Below, in pieces: positions 1 through 13,545 of a stretch of 64,000 bases of DNA. Source of the stretch: Zoroaster sp. YZ-2022 (lineage: Eukaryota; Echinodermata; Asteroidea; Forcipulatida; Zoroasteridae); NCBI GenBank assembly GCA_029582265.1, contig CM055828.1, positions 10,514,250-10,578,249 of the forward strand. The letters run 5' to 3'. Each line of letters starts with the position of its first letter. Position 1 is the first letter of the stretch. The notes under the pieces were generated by a model, which saw only the letters and a list, made by a program, of their open reading frames with translations, ran no database searches and had not been told where the DNA came from. A program made the translations under genes and the position numbers.

Positions 1-135
1 ACACAATTGCCACCCGATACTCCAAATTTGTGTCAGTAGATAATGTCTCAGAAGGATCAATTTCATCTTGCTATTAACAAGCACAGATTATAATCTGGTA
101 GTCTGGATTACAAATGGTGTCGTTAAGTCAGTCAG
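1..135 (+). repeat. Inverted copy of the segment at 15813-15941, probably piggyBac 3' flank
   Basis: Read on the plus strand, this stretch matches the reverse complement of 15813-15941 with only a handful of differences, including one indel near position 12. In the other copy the sequence lies at the very 3' end of a piggyBac transposase reading frame and just beyond it. The window edge therefore probably cuts through a second piggyBac copy in opposite orientation. The match fades after about position 130. The next 150 bases, up to the first satellite unit, show nothing I recognise. Confidence 0.7.
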
Positions 136-279
136 TCGTTATAATACCAGACTGAAGCTAGCCGCGTATTGGGCCAGAAATTCCAACCGCGGATTCACAA
201 ACTACCCAGCCGCGTATTCAAAAAAAATTGAATCCATGCAGTTCAAGGTGGTGAAATAAGCACTCTGTATTTCAGAATG

Positions 280-3200
280 TTTCCTGGATATTTTGAACGA
301 AATTTTATATTATCTATATTTATCACCAATTTTTTTTTCCATATTCTTAAAAATCATAACACTGGGTATACTTGAATGTACACAAAGGTAATTTGGCATA
401 TAAATTAGTGAGTAATTAGCCGCTACAACGTAGACCTCATTATTCAGTATATACGACACAAATATTGAATAAGTTCCACTCACCCCAAAGAAAATGTACC
501 CTTCATGTTCAATAAATTATGAAATTTTGTTTCATAATGTTAAGGATAATACCACTGGGCACAGTTAATTTTGGAGGTGGCTAATTTGGTTCACTAATTA
601 ATGACTAATTAGCTGCTAGAATAGACGCCATTTTACTTACACAATATGCGGTATATTGTACACATACCGACTATGATTGCACTTACCCCAAAGAAAATGT
701 ACCCTTCATGTTCAATAAATTATAAAATTTTGTTTCATAATCTTAAAGACCATACCACTGGGCACACTTAATTTTGGAGGTGGCTAATTTGGTTCACTAA
801 TTAATGGCTAATTAGCTGCTAGAATAGACGCCATTTTCTTACACAATATGCGGTATATTGTACACATACCGACTATGACATGCACTCACCCCAAACAAAA
901 TGTACCCTTCATGTTCAATAAATTATGAAATTTTATTCTATAATCTTAAAGACCATACCAATGGGCACACTTAATTTTGGAGGTTGCTAATTTGGTTCAC
1001 TAATTAATGGCCAATTAGCTGCTAGAATAGACGCCATTTTGTTACACAATATGCGGTATATTGTACACATACCGACTATGATTGCACTTACCCCAAAGAA
1101 AATGTACCCTTCATGTTCAATAAATTATGAAATTTTGTTTCATAATCTTAAAGACCATACCACTGGGCACATTCGGTTTTGGAGGTGGCTAATTTGGTTC
1201 ACTAATTAATGACTAATTAGCTGCTAGAATAGACGCCATTTTGTTACACAATATGCGGTATATTGTACACATACCGACTATGATTGCACTTACCCCAAAG
1301 AAAATGTACCCTTCATATTCAATAAATTATTAAATTTTATTCTATAATCTTAAAGACCATACCAGTGGGTACACTTAATTTTGGAGGTGGCTAATTTGGT
1401 CACTAATTAATGGCTAATTAGCTGCTAGAATAGACGCCATTTTCTTACACAATATGCGGTATATTGTACACATACCGACTATGATTGCACTTACCCCAAA
1501 GAAAATGTACCCTTCATGTTCAATAAATTATGAAATTTTGTTTCATAATCTTAAAGACCATACCACTGGGCACATTTAATTTTGGAGGTGGCTAATTTGG
1601 TTCACTAATTAATGGCTAAGTAGCTGCTAGAATAGACGCCATTTTCTTACACAATATGCGGTATATTGTACACATACCGACTATGATTGCACTTACCCCA
1701 AAGAAAATGTACCCTTCATGTTCAATAAATTATGAAATTTTATTTCATAATCTTAAAGACCATACCACTGGGCACACTTAATTTTGGAGGTGGCTAATTT
1801 GGTTCACTAATTAAAGGCTAATTAGCTGCTAGAATAGACGCCATTTTGTTACACAATATGCGGTATATTGTACACATACCGACTATGATTGCACTTACCC
1901 CAAACAAAATGTACCCTTCATGTTCAATAAATTATGAAATTTTGTTTCATAATCTTAAAGACCATACCACTGGGCACACTTAATTTTGGAGGTGGCTAAT
2001 TTGGTTCACTAATTAATGGCTAATTAGCTGCTAGAATAGACGGCATTTTCTTACACAATATGCGGTATATTGTACACATACCGACTATGATTGCACTTAC
2101 CCCAAAGAAAATGTACCCTTCATGTTCAATAAATTATGAAATTGTATTCTATAATCTTAAAGACAATTCCACTGGGCACACGTAATTTTGGAGATGGCTA
2201 ATTTGGTTCACTAATTAATGACTAATTAGCTGCTAGAATAGACGCCATTTTCTTACACAATATGCGGTATATTGTACACATACCGACTATGATTGCACTT
2301 ACCCCAAAGAAAATGTACCCTTCATGTTCAATAAATTATGAAATTTTGTTTCATAATCTTAAAGACCATACCACTGGGCACACTTAATTTTGGAGGTGGC
2401 TAATTTGGTTCACTAATTAATGACTAATTGGCTGCTAGAATAGACGCCAATTTGTTATACAATATGCGGTATATTGTACACATACCGACTATGATTGCAC
2501 TTACCACAAAGAAAATGTACCCTTCATGTTCAATAAATTATGAAATTGTATTCTATAATCTTAAAGACCATACGACTGGGCACACTTAATTTTGGAGGTG
2601 GCTAATTTGGTTCACTAATTAATGGCTAATTAGCTGCTAGAATAGACGCCATTTTCTTACACAATATGCGGTATATTGTACACATACCGACTATGATTGC
2701 ACTTACCCTAAAGAAAATGTACCCTTCATGTTCAATAAATTATGAAATTTTGTTTCATAATCTTAAAGACCATACCACTGGGCACACTTAATTTTGGAGG
2801 TGGCTAATTTGGTTCACTAATTAATGACTAATTAGCTGCTAGAATAGACGCCATTTTCTTACACAATATGCGGTATATTGTACACATACCGACTATGATT
2901 GCACTTACCCCAAAGAAAATGTACCCTTCATGTTCAATAAATTATGAAATTTTGTTTCATAATCTTAAAGACCATACCACTGGGCACACTTAATTTTGGA
3001 GGTGGCTAATTTGGTTCACTAATTAATGGCTAATTAGCTGCTAGAATAGACGCCATTTTGTTACACAATATGCGGTATATTGTACACATACCGACTATGA
3101 ATGCACTTACCCCAAAGAAAATGTACCCTTCATGTTCAATAAATTATAAAATTTTGTTTCATAATCTTAAAGACCATACCACTGGGCACACTTAATTTTG

Positions 3201-4960
3201 GAGGTGGCTAATTTGGTTAACTAATTAATGACTAATTAGCTGCTAGAATAGACGCCATTTTGTTACACAATATGCGGTATATTGTACACATACCGACTAT
3301 GATTGCACTTACCCCAAAGAAAATGTACCCTTCATGTTCAATAAATTATAAAATTTTATTCTATAATCTTAAAGACCATACCAGTGGGCACACTTAATTT
3401 TGGAGGTGGCTAATTTGGTCACTAATTAATGGCTAATTAGCTGCTAGAATAGACGCCATTTTCTTACACAATATGCGGTATATTGTACACATACCGACTA
3501 TGATTGCACTTACCCCAAAGAAAATGTACCCTTCATGTTCAATAAATTATGAAATTTTGTTTCATAATCTTAAAGACCATACCATTAGGCACACTTAATT
3601 TTGGAGGTGGCTAATTTGGTTCACTAATTAATGACTAATTAGCTGCTAGAATAGACGCCATTTTCTTACACAATATGCGGTATATTGTACACATACCGAC
3701 TATGATTGCACTTACCCCAAAGAAAATGTACCCTTCATGTTCAATAAATTATAACATTTTGTTTCATAATCTTAAAGACCATACCACTGGGCACACTTAA
3801 TTTTGGAGGTGGCTAATTTGGTTCACTAATTAATGGCTAATTAGCTGCTAGAATAGACGCCATTTTCTTACACAATATGCGGTATATTGTACACATACCG
3901 ACTATGACATGCACTCACCCCAAACAAAATGTACCCTTCATGTTCAATAAATTATGACATTTTATTCTATAATCTTAAAGACCATACCACTGGGCACACT
4001 TAATTTTGGAGGTGACTAATTTGGTTCACTAATTAATAGCTAATTAGCTGCTAGAATAGACGCCATTTTCTTACACAATATGCGGTATATTGTACACATA
4101 CCGACTATGAATGCACTTACCCCAAACAAAATGTACCCTTCATGTTCAATAAATTATGAAATTTTGTTTCATAATCTTAAAGACCATACCACTGGGCACA
4201 CTTAATTTTGGAGGTGGCTAATTTGGTTCACTAATTAATGACTAATTAGCTGCTAGAATAGACGCCATTTTGTTACACAATATGCGGTATATTGTACACA
4301 TACCGACTATGATTGCACTTACCCCAAAGAAAATGTACCCTTCATGTTCAATAAATTATAAAATTTTATTCTATAATCTTAAAGACCATACCAGTGGGCA
4401 CACTTAATTTTGGAGGTGGCTAATTTGGTCACTAATTAATGGCTAATTAGCTGCTAGAATAGACGCCATTTTCTTACACAATATGCGGTATATTGTACAC
4501 ATACCGACTATGATTGCAGTTACCCCAAAGAAAATGTACCCTTCATGTTCAATAAATTATGAAATTTTGTTTCATAATCTTAAAGACCATACCACTGGGC
4601 ACATTTAATTTTGGAGGTGGCTAATTTGGTTCAGTAATTAATGGCTAAGTAGCTGCTAGAATAGACGCCATTTTCTTACACAATATGCGGTATATTGTAG
4701 ACATACCGACTATGACATGCACTGACCCGAAACAAAATGTACCCTTCATGTTCAATAAATTATTAAATTTTATTCTATAATCTTAAAGACCATACCACTG
4801 GGCAGCTTAATTTTGGAGGTGGCTAATTTGGTTCACTAATTAATGGCCAATTAGCTGCTAGAATAGACGCCATTTTCTTACACAATATGCGGTATATTGT
4901 ACACATACCGACTATATGATTGCACTTACCGGTACCCCAAAGAAAATGTACCCTGAATGT
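280..4960 (+). repeat. Tandem satellite array, about 23 units of 202 bp
   Basis: The anchor ACCCCAAAG recurs at 482, 685, 888, 1090, 1292, 1493, 1695 and so on, every 201-203 bases, up to 4725, with a last slightly displaced copy at 4934. Units are highly similar. They differ mostly in small variants such as GAAATTTTGTTTCAT against GAAATTTTATTCTAT, and some variants recur in several units, which suggests block-wise spread. The first unit (280-480) is strongly diverged, as expected at an array edge. No coding frame is conserved. The array ends inside a protease-like gene, and the same unit returns inverted at 6035-6560, so this may be one arm of a fold-back element rather than a centromeric satellite. 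Confidence 0.95.
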
Positions 4961-6009
4961 CTTATAATGGCCACTTTCTAGTGAATTGCCTTCGTGGACA
5001 ACAACTGAACGTAAACGATAAACTGCAGGTGTGTTATTTACACAGAACTTTGACAAATCAATTACAACACTTGGATCAATGTATGCTGTTATTTTCCCCC
5101 GTTTTCCATGAACAGCATGGAATCCTAATAATTGCACGACTAATAGTGAAGGACAGTTTACAATACGAGAAACAATTATTTGTGTACACTTCTTTTGACT
5201 ACAAAGACTGCAATCAACATCCCTAGCAATTTCATCGCTAAAGTAATGTTGCAAACATTCATCAAGACACATCTTTTGGGCGGCAACAGGTGATACACGT
5301 ACCTGATGTTGAATTTTCAAGAACGGAGGTTTCATTGCAGTTTAGGTCCGTTACACTTTTACATATTTCTATTTCAGTTGTTAGACATGATTCATTAAGA
5401 AATGGCACCATCAGCTGCGAAAAAAATTCAGCAGCATCGTGTTGTTGGTTGCAATTAATTTTCATTTGCGCTGCAGATTCCTTAATCATTGGGCTCACAG
5501 TATGAACAGAAATTGCTGTGGGTATGTCTAGTGCCAACGTTTCAAACAGTTGTCCGAACTGTCGCCAAAGATAGACATATCACTTCCTTGAAATCTAGAA
5601 ATGTTCAGTTTAGCTTTACCTATGAATGGCTTTAAAGCTTGAACTGTTGCAATCCACCAACAAGATACTCTGTCATTTGAAATACCCCTTGGAATTGACG
5701 CTGGGTGCTGGTAGACGGTATTCATGACATGTGGATTTTCAATAATATGATTACTTTGGGGGGCATGTTGTTTTTTGGGAGGCGAATCGTGCTTTATGCT
5801 TCCCCCTTTTCTGAGTCTAGAATGTTGTTGGGTTTTCTCAGGCGTTTTTCCTTAGCTCTTGCTTTAAAGTGCACTCCCTTTGATGGGGGTGTTAGGTAAA
5901 TTCCTTCATTATTTTGGGTGCTGGTTCGAACACGCTTGCTCCACGTTTCAGTAGTTAATTTAATTGATTTGGCATGGACTTTCTTTATTTTTGGCAGAAA
6001 GCTTCGCAA
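4955..6009 (-). pseudogene. Ubiquitin-specific protease-like gene (peptidase C19), broken
   Basis: Four overlapping minus-strand frames read as one USP-type deubiquitinase. A basic N-terminal stretch (about 6009-5800) is followed by a Cys-box-like segment with GISN and SCWW (about 5670-5640), a QQHDAAEFF motif (about 5450-5425) that fits the QQDAHEF box of the family, and a C-terminal segment ending in LESGHY (about 4985-4965), which fits the His box. USPs cleave ubiquitin from proteins using these Cys and His residues. At least three frame changes separate the pieces, near 5790-5725, 5580-5540 and 5335-5300. Just after the His box the frame runs straight into the 202-bp repeat, so the usual C-terminus is missing. 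It is flanked by inverted arms of that repeat and is probably cargo of a mobile element. The family call rests on motifs only; no substrate can be inferred. Confidence 0.65.
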
Positions 6010-6034
6010 AATTCCCTTTGAAGAGGCAACATGT

Positions 6035-6560
6035 CACGCTCGCATATTGTGTAAGAAAATGGGGTCTATTCTAGCAGCTAATTGGCCATTAATTAGCGAA
6101 CCAAATTAGCCACCTCCAAAATTAAGTGGCCAGTGGTATGGTCTTTAAGATTATGAATCAAAATTTCATAATTTATTGAACATGAAGGGTACATCTTGTT
6201 TCGGGTGAGTGCATGTCATAGTCGGTGTGTGTACAATATACCGCATATTGCGTAAGAAAATAGCGTCTATTCTAGCAGCTAATTAGCCATTAATTAGTGA
6301 ACCAAATTTGCCACCTCCAAAATTGAGTGTGCCCAGTGGTATGGTCTTTAAGATTATGAAACAAAATTTCATAATTTATTGAACATGAAGGGTACATCTT
6401 GTTTGGGATAAGTGCAATCATAGTCGGTATGTGTACAATATATACCGCATATTGCGTAAGGAAATGGCGTCTATTCTAGCAGCCAATTAACCATTAATTA
6501 GTGAACCAAATTAGCCACCTCCAAAATTAAGTGTGCCCAGTGGTATGGTCTTTAAGATTT
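6035..6560 (-). repeat. Inverted arm of the 202-bp repeat, about 2.5 units
   Basis: This segment matches the 202-bp unit of 280-4960 in reverse complement: CATGAAGGGTACAT occurs at about 6181 and 6384, and TCTAGCAGC at about 6069, 6271 and 6475. It is more diverged than the long array. It begins right after the N-terminal side of the protease-like gene and ends abruptly at about 6560. The arrangement is long forward array, gene, short inverted array. The bases from 6561 to 6789 show nothing I recognise. Confidence 0.9.
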
Positions 6561-8939
6561 ACTTCCGGTCCAAACAGGAAGTTCAAATTCAACACATTCT
6601 ACAATACAAAATAATTGAAAGTTCTTTTGAAGGTGAATTTGATATTATTATAATAAAAGATGTTAGACATTTTCCAAAAAATATGATTGTCACGTCATCG
6701 ATGACCATTTCATTGAACCGGAAGTTAACCTGAACACCTAGTGTTTGTTCCAACAAACACTTGAGCTCTAGTTTAAATCTGTTAAATCTTTAATCATAAC
6801 TTTCACTGTCCTCTGAAAAGTACTCTCTGTCAGTGATTTTTTCCCTGTCAATATCTTCACTACGTAAACCACTGAAATTTTGCACTGGAGTTACCGAAGG
6901 AGCTACAACATAACTTGAAAATTTATTAACTAGTATTTGATAGCGCTGCTCAGTCTGTAAAACCTTGTCTACCAATATAAGTGAAGCCTTTTGCTTGATT
7001 TGAAGATTGTTTAGGTGGGTCTGGAATTGGAGGTCGCAATTCAACCAGCGCTGAAGACCATGCTTCTGTTCTATCCTCTTTAGATCTCTGTCCAAGCTGC
7101 CATGAAAATGGAAAACATAATTTCTTAATATATATGAAAGTAATATCATAGCTATAATTTAATTATGTTGTGAAAGTTTTTTTTTATTGTGTTGTGTTTA
7201 CGAGATTTTAGAAACACATTTTTCTTTGTACATGTATGCATTATAATAGTAACTTGAATGTTTTTCACATCTGTTTAAAAATGGCAATCTTTTTTTGGTT
7301 GACAAATTTACAAGTTAGTTAAAACTATTACAATATTTAATTCCAGTTACTGGTGGTGTAACTTAGTTTATATATTTAAAGCCACCATATAATATTGGTA
7401 AAACATACAAAATGTGACACATTGAAATTTCGGCTCATTCCGTTGTATCAACATATTTGTATTCCTGTTATAAGTTGAATTTATGTGTTGTTGAGACATA
7501 AAAATCGTTTTGTGAACTTATTTCAATAAGTTATCAAGAGTGATAGCACATCAGGCAGAAATATTTCAAGGGATGTTTTCTACCATCTACACACTGTGCA
7601 AGTTGATTATATTCTTCTGTGATCTTTTCTATTTTTCAACCTTACAAATAGTGTAGCTGAAGGTGTTGTTGTCATCTATACTATCTTTTCCTTTCTTCCA
7701 ACTGGAACCCTTACCTCCAAATGAAGATACAATGTACCCTTACTGGGAAAGCCTCAAGTGACAACAACACCTTCTGCAAAAGTTTGTAGGGTTTTTACAT
7801 GCAATAAGTTTAATTTCACTTACTGCTGACACTGTGTAGCAAGCGCTCCTGCCCTGTTGTCATCAGTACACAGTCTCAATTGGTCCCTAAGTAAATACAA
7901 ATGTTCATGTTACATACAGTATTGTTAAAAATAAGCCATGACACACCATATGGCATCAGAGGTGCATCAGATCACATTGTTTATTTGTATTTTTGTCATA
8001 AATTTGTCTGAAAAGTGGGGCCTTTTAAATAAATCTCAAAATTAATTTATTCAGAAATTAATATCTCCAGACCAAACGAGCAAATAATTAAAAAAAACTA
8101 TAAAATATTTTGAACCTATGAAGTTTTTAGGGTTTAAAGGCCACATAAAGTTCTGTTGCAATGGTTCAATTACATAGGTTTTAAACTTTTGAAGAACAGA
8201 TAAACAACTTACATACGCATGTTGTAGTTCATCAGCTTCTCTACATACATCTCTTGCCAAGGTGTTGGTTCTAAGAAATATAAATTCATCTTACATATTA
8301 ATTATATGACTTACTTTTTCAAACTACTGATGAAAGCAGTAAAAATAAATTGAACTGAAATTGATGATTTCTCATAAACAGACGCATTCCAAAAAATGTT
8401 TGATACTGGTACCATCTTTAGACCAAAACAAGCAGAATACTAGAATTACCAATGTGTTATGATTGTGGCAGAAGCATATAGGCCAACAGGCCATGGCATA
8501 TCGCTTATCAAAGTTCATTATGCAGATCACACACAAGCGATTTATTTTGGATTGATATCAAAGTGTAGAATTATACCTTTGGACATGCAGGGCACTGAAA
8601 TCCATCATCAGCTAAGGTAGAACAGACGGAAAGAAAGTTATCGCATCGATAACGGAAATATCTATATTCATCAAACGAGTCATTTACAAGACTACGATAA
8701 AGTTTGTGCCTGCAAATATAAATGTACATTATAGTAGTCAGATTTAAACTCTAACCAGGGTCTCACAAAGCTTGGCCATTTGTATTTAAGTAAACACTTT
8801 TTGTCTGTATCCATTATCATGCACATGTATGCTTTGTGTATGTTCTGGTAATTATACTCAAACTCACAATAAATAGCACCAACTACAAATTCATTTGAAT
8901 GCCACTTGGCCACAGCTTTCAAGCTTTTTTATTGAAAGA

Positions 8940-9430
8940 GGTTGACACCATCAACCACCGGAATACCAGACTATGGGCAAACCGGATTTGTCATTAAACA
9001 GCATTTGATAAAGAGATACCCAAGACCTCAGAGAAAAACCAGCTGGGACCAGCTATACAGCGTACCCAAGACTCTGTATACCCAGACCTGGCACCACTAA
9101 CCCCCAATGGGGATAGTTATTAAAACATACATTTAAATGTTGACAATAACAAACAGTATAATACACATGTGTAACATATGCTAATACACAGCATAATTTG
9201 ATAAAGACAAACAAACACACACCCTGAGATACCCAAGACCTCAGAGAAAACCAGCCGGGACCACCTATACAGCGTACCCAAGACTCTGTATACCCAGACC
9301 TGGCACCACTAACCCCCAATGGGGATAGTTATTAAAACATACATTTAAATGTTGACAATAACAAACAGTATAATGCACATGTGTAACATAATACACAGCA
9401 TATCATATGAATCAATACAATATGAATCAA
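8940..9430. repeat. Tandem duplication, period about 215 bp
   Basis: A block beginning AGATACCCAAGACCTCAG occurs at about 9014 and again at about 9229, followed by the same 150 or so bases (CTATACAGCGTACCCAAG, CACTAACCCCCAATGGGG, and so on). The two copies are nearly identical. They lie inside the long interval between two KDZ exons, in a stretch with no coding signal. Confidence 0.85.
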
Positions 9431-10130
9431 CCAAGTGTTGGCGTCCCACCTAGGAAGCTACGGTCTGAACTAGCCCGAGGGAGATCCCGGCACTATGAAC
9501 ACTTGATAACATGTAAATAACGGAGGACTAAAATCTCCATATTATTAAGTTTAATTTTCTAGGACTGCAGTAACTGTTAATTGCCAGAACTGCTGCACCA
9601 AAAGTGGGAAGTTAATGTGCTATTCCGCACAAAACTGCCAAACCAACAGCACAAACCCAACTGGTGGTGAAAAGGGGGCTGGAGGAGGGAAAAACATAAA
9701 CCGCTAACCCAAAAACTCCATGGACTTGTTAATAAACAAGGAGCTGTGACAAGAATGCCCCAAACCGCACTGGTTGCTTGACACCAAGCGCCAACCTTTA
9801 CAGCGCGCAACCTGATTGGCTAAAACCTCCACCAAAGTTTGCCACCAGACAAACTATTGGTGGAGGCCTAAAAGCGGGAAACTTCCCGCCTACGCCCCTG
9901 ATTGGCTGTACCATGATCCACCCTGGGCATATAAAAGGCTTGACGTGGAAAATAGCCCATAAGCCTGCCGCTGGCGAACGAGTGCACAACAATATGCATG
10001 CCCATTGAGAAAACCCGATCCGTATTGTAAGTTGCGCATAACGCATTTGATCACTTTCGTGATAAAATGATTTAGCACCGAATACTCAAAAGTAATGCAT
10101 GCTTGTATGTCCGCCATTGCAGTTTCCTGT
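9430..10130 (+). promoter_or_regulatory. Promoter-like segment with CCAAT-type boxes and a TATA box, possibly a solo LTR
   Basis: This GC-richer island inside a KDZ intron has three ATTGG boxes (about 9813, 9856 and 9901) followed by CATATAAAAGG at about 9928, the spacing of a typical animal polymerase II promoter on the plus strand. An inverted pair AGCGGGAAACTTCCCGC lies between them (about 9872). It begins near TGTTGGCG (9436), so it could be a solo LTR of a retrotransposon, but I find no matching ACA end or target duplication. No gene follows it on the plus strand. Confidence 0.35.
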
Positions 10131-10570
10131 CTTTTCTTTTGTCTGTCTGTCTGTCAATAGGTTTAGAAACGAGGCATTTGCTTCTCATTATATATTCAGT
10201 GTATCAACAATCAAATTACAATTTGTACTTTATAAAACATGTATATGGACTGTGATAACTGCTATACACAATATTTGTTGTTTTAAATTGAATGTGTAAA
10301 CTGTAGGATAGAAACGGCAGCTTGTAAAATAATCTAAGTAAATTCAATGTACCTCGTGCGCTTTCATTGAATTCCTCCATCTTAAACTCTGGCAAGCTGC
10401 CTTCAGGGACATGTGTCCCTCTAACAATAACATTTCAAGCATGTTCATGACATCAAAATGAAAGGCCACTTTGGGTTGATCCGGGGTGGATGGCCACAAC
10501 CGCAGCCTGATAAGGGTGACCGTCTCTGGTTCACAAGGGCAACATGTGAAAAAAGAGTCATGAAGCCGAC

Positions 10571-13545
10571 CTGTATAAAAGAAACAGAGAGAGAGGTGGG
10601 GGGTGGGGAGGTGGGAGGGAGTAATGGAAAGAGATGGCATAGGACAGGATGGAAAATAAACAGGAAATTATTACTTTATCCAAATTGACATTGGTAAAAT
10701 TTTTTTTTATTGCAGCTAATGACAAAAACAGGTATCTGGTTTCTGGTCTCCATACGCAGACCCGCGCGTCAGCATTTAAAATGTTTTTTGCCTATGAAAT
10801 GATGCCCAATGATGATGCCTAAACATAGAGATATGAATGTTTGCCTGATTTGTGAGGCCTCTCTATAGGCACCGTACTTTGTTTATGTGAAATTTAGCAT
10901 GGATCACTTAAAAATAATTAGGCAAACCTATAATCAGAAACCAGATCCTTTTTTTTTGGCCTAACATAACATGCATGCTTTTGTTATATTGGACGTAGAC
11001 TTGATAATTCAAATTTATGCTATTGCATATTTTTAAATATAGTTTTACAGCTATGCAATTTTTTTTACACTACTGGTAAAGATTTATGCAAAATGCTTGC
11101 CAAGAAAAAGAAAAATTATTAGAGTGTACTTACTTTTGTCCTCGAGAAACTTATTCACAGTCTTCAGTAAAAAAAAATGCAAAAAAAAAAGTGGCCTATT
11201 TCTTATTGTCTAACGCTGGCAAACTTTTTAAAAACAAACAGTATCATTATTTTTTTTCTCCATGAGAGAGTAACTTTTATGATGATACAATTTTGTACCA
11301 CTTTTAGAGCAATTAGGTTAATATGTTTCAGCTTTGTATTTTGTTGATTACTATAACTATGTGCTGTGACGTTATCACAATTGTAACAAATTAGGTTGAA
11401 CCCTTTTTCATACAAGCTTACCCTTCTCATCAACTACCTGGATGGGTTTCTTGTGTTGTAATTCACACTCATGATCCTTCCTAGAGAAATCTGGATTGAG
11501 TTCATATGGCGCAGCAATTTTTCCCTGAATAAATTAATTAAAAAAACAAATATTGTACATTCAAAGCGGTTGATATTTTAGCAAAACATACACCATGGAT
11601 CTACCTTTACCACAATTGGGGGATGTATGATGAACAAAAATGAAGTGGGACACTAAAAAGATTTGTCATCATCCTTGTAGCACTTCAGTGTGCATGAAGC
11701 AAGAAAGTGTATAATTTTATTTTTTAATACGGTATCATTTATAACGGTATAAACATTCACCAACATTTTTATAATATTTATAACATTTTTTCAGGTGGGT
11801 CTGGTTATTTTTATGTAATATATAATTTAAATTTGTTACAATTTCATGTAATATCTGTAATGAAGACAGTATTGTCAAGAACAAAATTGAACATCATGTG
11901 AATTTGTGAGTCTACTGAAAAGAAGAAAAACTAACCCCTTTAAAACCAAATTGGGGTCATGGATATAGGGCCAAGTTTATATTTCATTCTTCTTAAACAT
12001 TCGCGATTGGGGCGAGGGGTGTTGATGCCACATAGCAGAATGTATATGTCACGCCCCAACTGTGTGAATTGTCCAAACAAAATTGGGCCTTCCCAACTAC
12101 ATGTATAGAAGGGGACAACTTAGTTGGGACAATTACACAGTAGGGGCATAACATAAAAATGTAATTCTTACCAACATTATCTCGGGCTTGTGAAGCATGT
12201 TGTTTGATGTGTGAAAACACAAAGTACAATGCAAGCAACGAATAATATTTGGTCCACAATCAAGGCACCGGATAACTTCACCCTCGGTATCTTGGCAGAC
12301 ACAGCAAGCATTTTTCACAGGTATTTGACTCTCAAAAAAGGCATCATCAAATAATATATGTTTGTCTTGCCAGCTGCTACATTCCTGTAACTTTCTTGCT
12401 GTGTGGCTGCGGGAGTTGGATAAACATTCTTGCTTGGATGGCTCAACATTTGTTTGCCCATGTACTGCATTGACCTTTATAAAAATAATGAATAATAAAC
12501 ATATTAACCAGTGTTAATACATGACTTAACAATAAGGGAACACACGTCGCACGCAGGCTTAATAGAATGGCTGGCAAACAGCTGGCACGGCAAACAGCTG
12601 GCACATACACGTTGCTCTGATTTTGATATACCGTGTCTTTACCGTCTGTTAATACACACCCCATGTGGTTATGTTTTGTCCAATCAGATTGTCTAAACTG
12701 TCTTGGGCATTTATGAATGTTAAATGAAGTACAAAATTATGAATAAAAACAAAATCTTGGTCCGACATATGTGCAAGAGATGAGTTACATTTGGTTCACA
12801 CATGGTACCCTTTGTTCACACATGGTACACATTAAATATTAATACGGAGATGACTTTCTTCAAAACAAAAAAGGACTGAGCACTGTTATTCAACATACAT
12901 AACTTGTCCATCTAGTTGACATTTTTACAGTAGGGCATTTTAAACTTAAAATTGGTGAGTAATCCCTTTTACAAGGAAATTTTTTATGAAATTGTGAGGT
13001 TAGTCAAAAGTGTTTTTCTTGACTGGGGAACGAGCTCAAATTTTGTACCTTTAAATTCCTTTAAAAAAAAGACTCATATATCAGAAGTCTATTACTTACA
13101 AGAAGTGTGCCACCCTGCTATAACCCACAGTCACCATGGCATTGTACTCCCAATGCGTGCAGTGGCGTAACTATGGGGGGACACGTGCCCCAGCCGAGGT
13201 CTGTGCCCCCACCCCGGGTGCCCCCCCATTCAGAGTTTTGAAACAAATAGGTCCCCATTTGAGGCTGCAGAATGGAGTACTATGCTGTGGACTAGGTTAG
13301 TAGATGAGTGGCACACTTCATGTAGATAACAGACTTCTGATAATATACAATGTATATAAACAATCATACCACCCTCAAGCTTTCGCTACCCCCTCTGGAC
13401 CTTTCGCAACTACATGTACCCCTCTCTAGATTTCATGACTACCCTACGTCCCTCAAGCTTTTGCAACTACCCCCTCCCCCACAAACTTTCCAAAGTTTCT
13501 GGTAAAAACTAGCGGGGTACATGACATATAAATGTACAATCTTAC
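10571..13545. other. KDZ introns, otherwise non-coding
   Basis: Between the KDZ exons this stretch is AT-rich with many homopolymer runs and no further exon I can support. At 13160-13230 there is CAGTGGCGTAACTATGGGGG followed by C- and G-rich runs, which resembles the terminus of hAT-type non-autonomous elements, but no matching opposite end is visible. Confidence 0.4.

Noticed and set aside
68..259. Short plus-strand frame near the left edge
   Set aside because: It lies in the inverted repeat and its flank, has no recognisable domain and is not open in the other copy.
4823..4955. C-terminal extension of the protease-like frame
   Set aside because: These codons are simply the 202-bp repeat read through; they carry no protease sequence.
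9577..10117. Several overlapping frames in the GC-richer island
   Set aside because: They overlap on both strands, have no domain, and the region looks like promoter or LTR sequence.
13159..13230. hAT-type terminus (CAGTGGCGTAAC)
   Set aside because: Only one end is visible and no 8-base target duplication can be shown, so I did not call an element. The same holds for CAGTGGCGGATGCAG at 41515.
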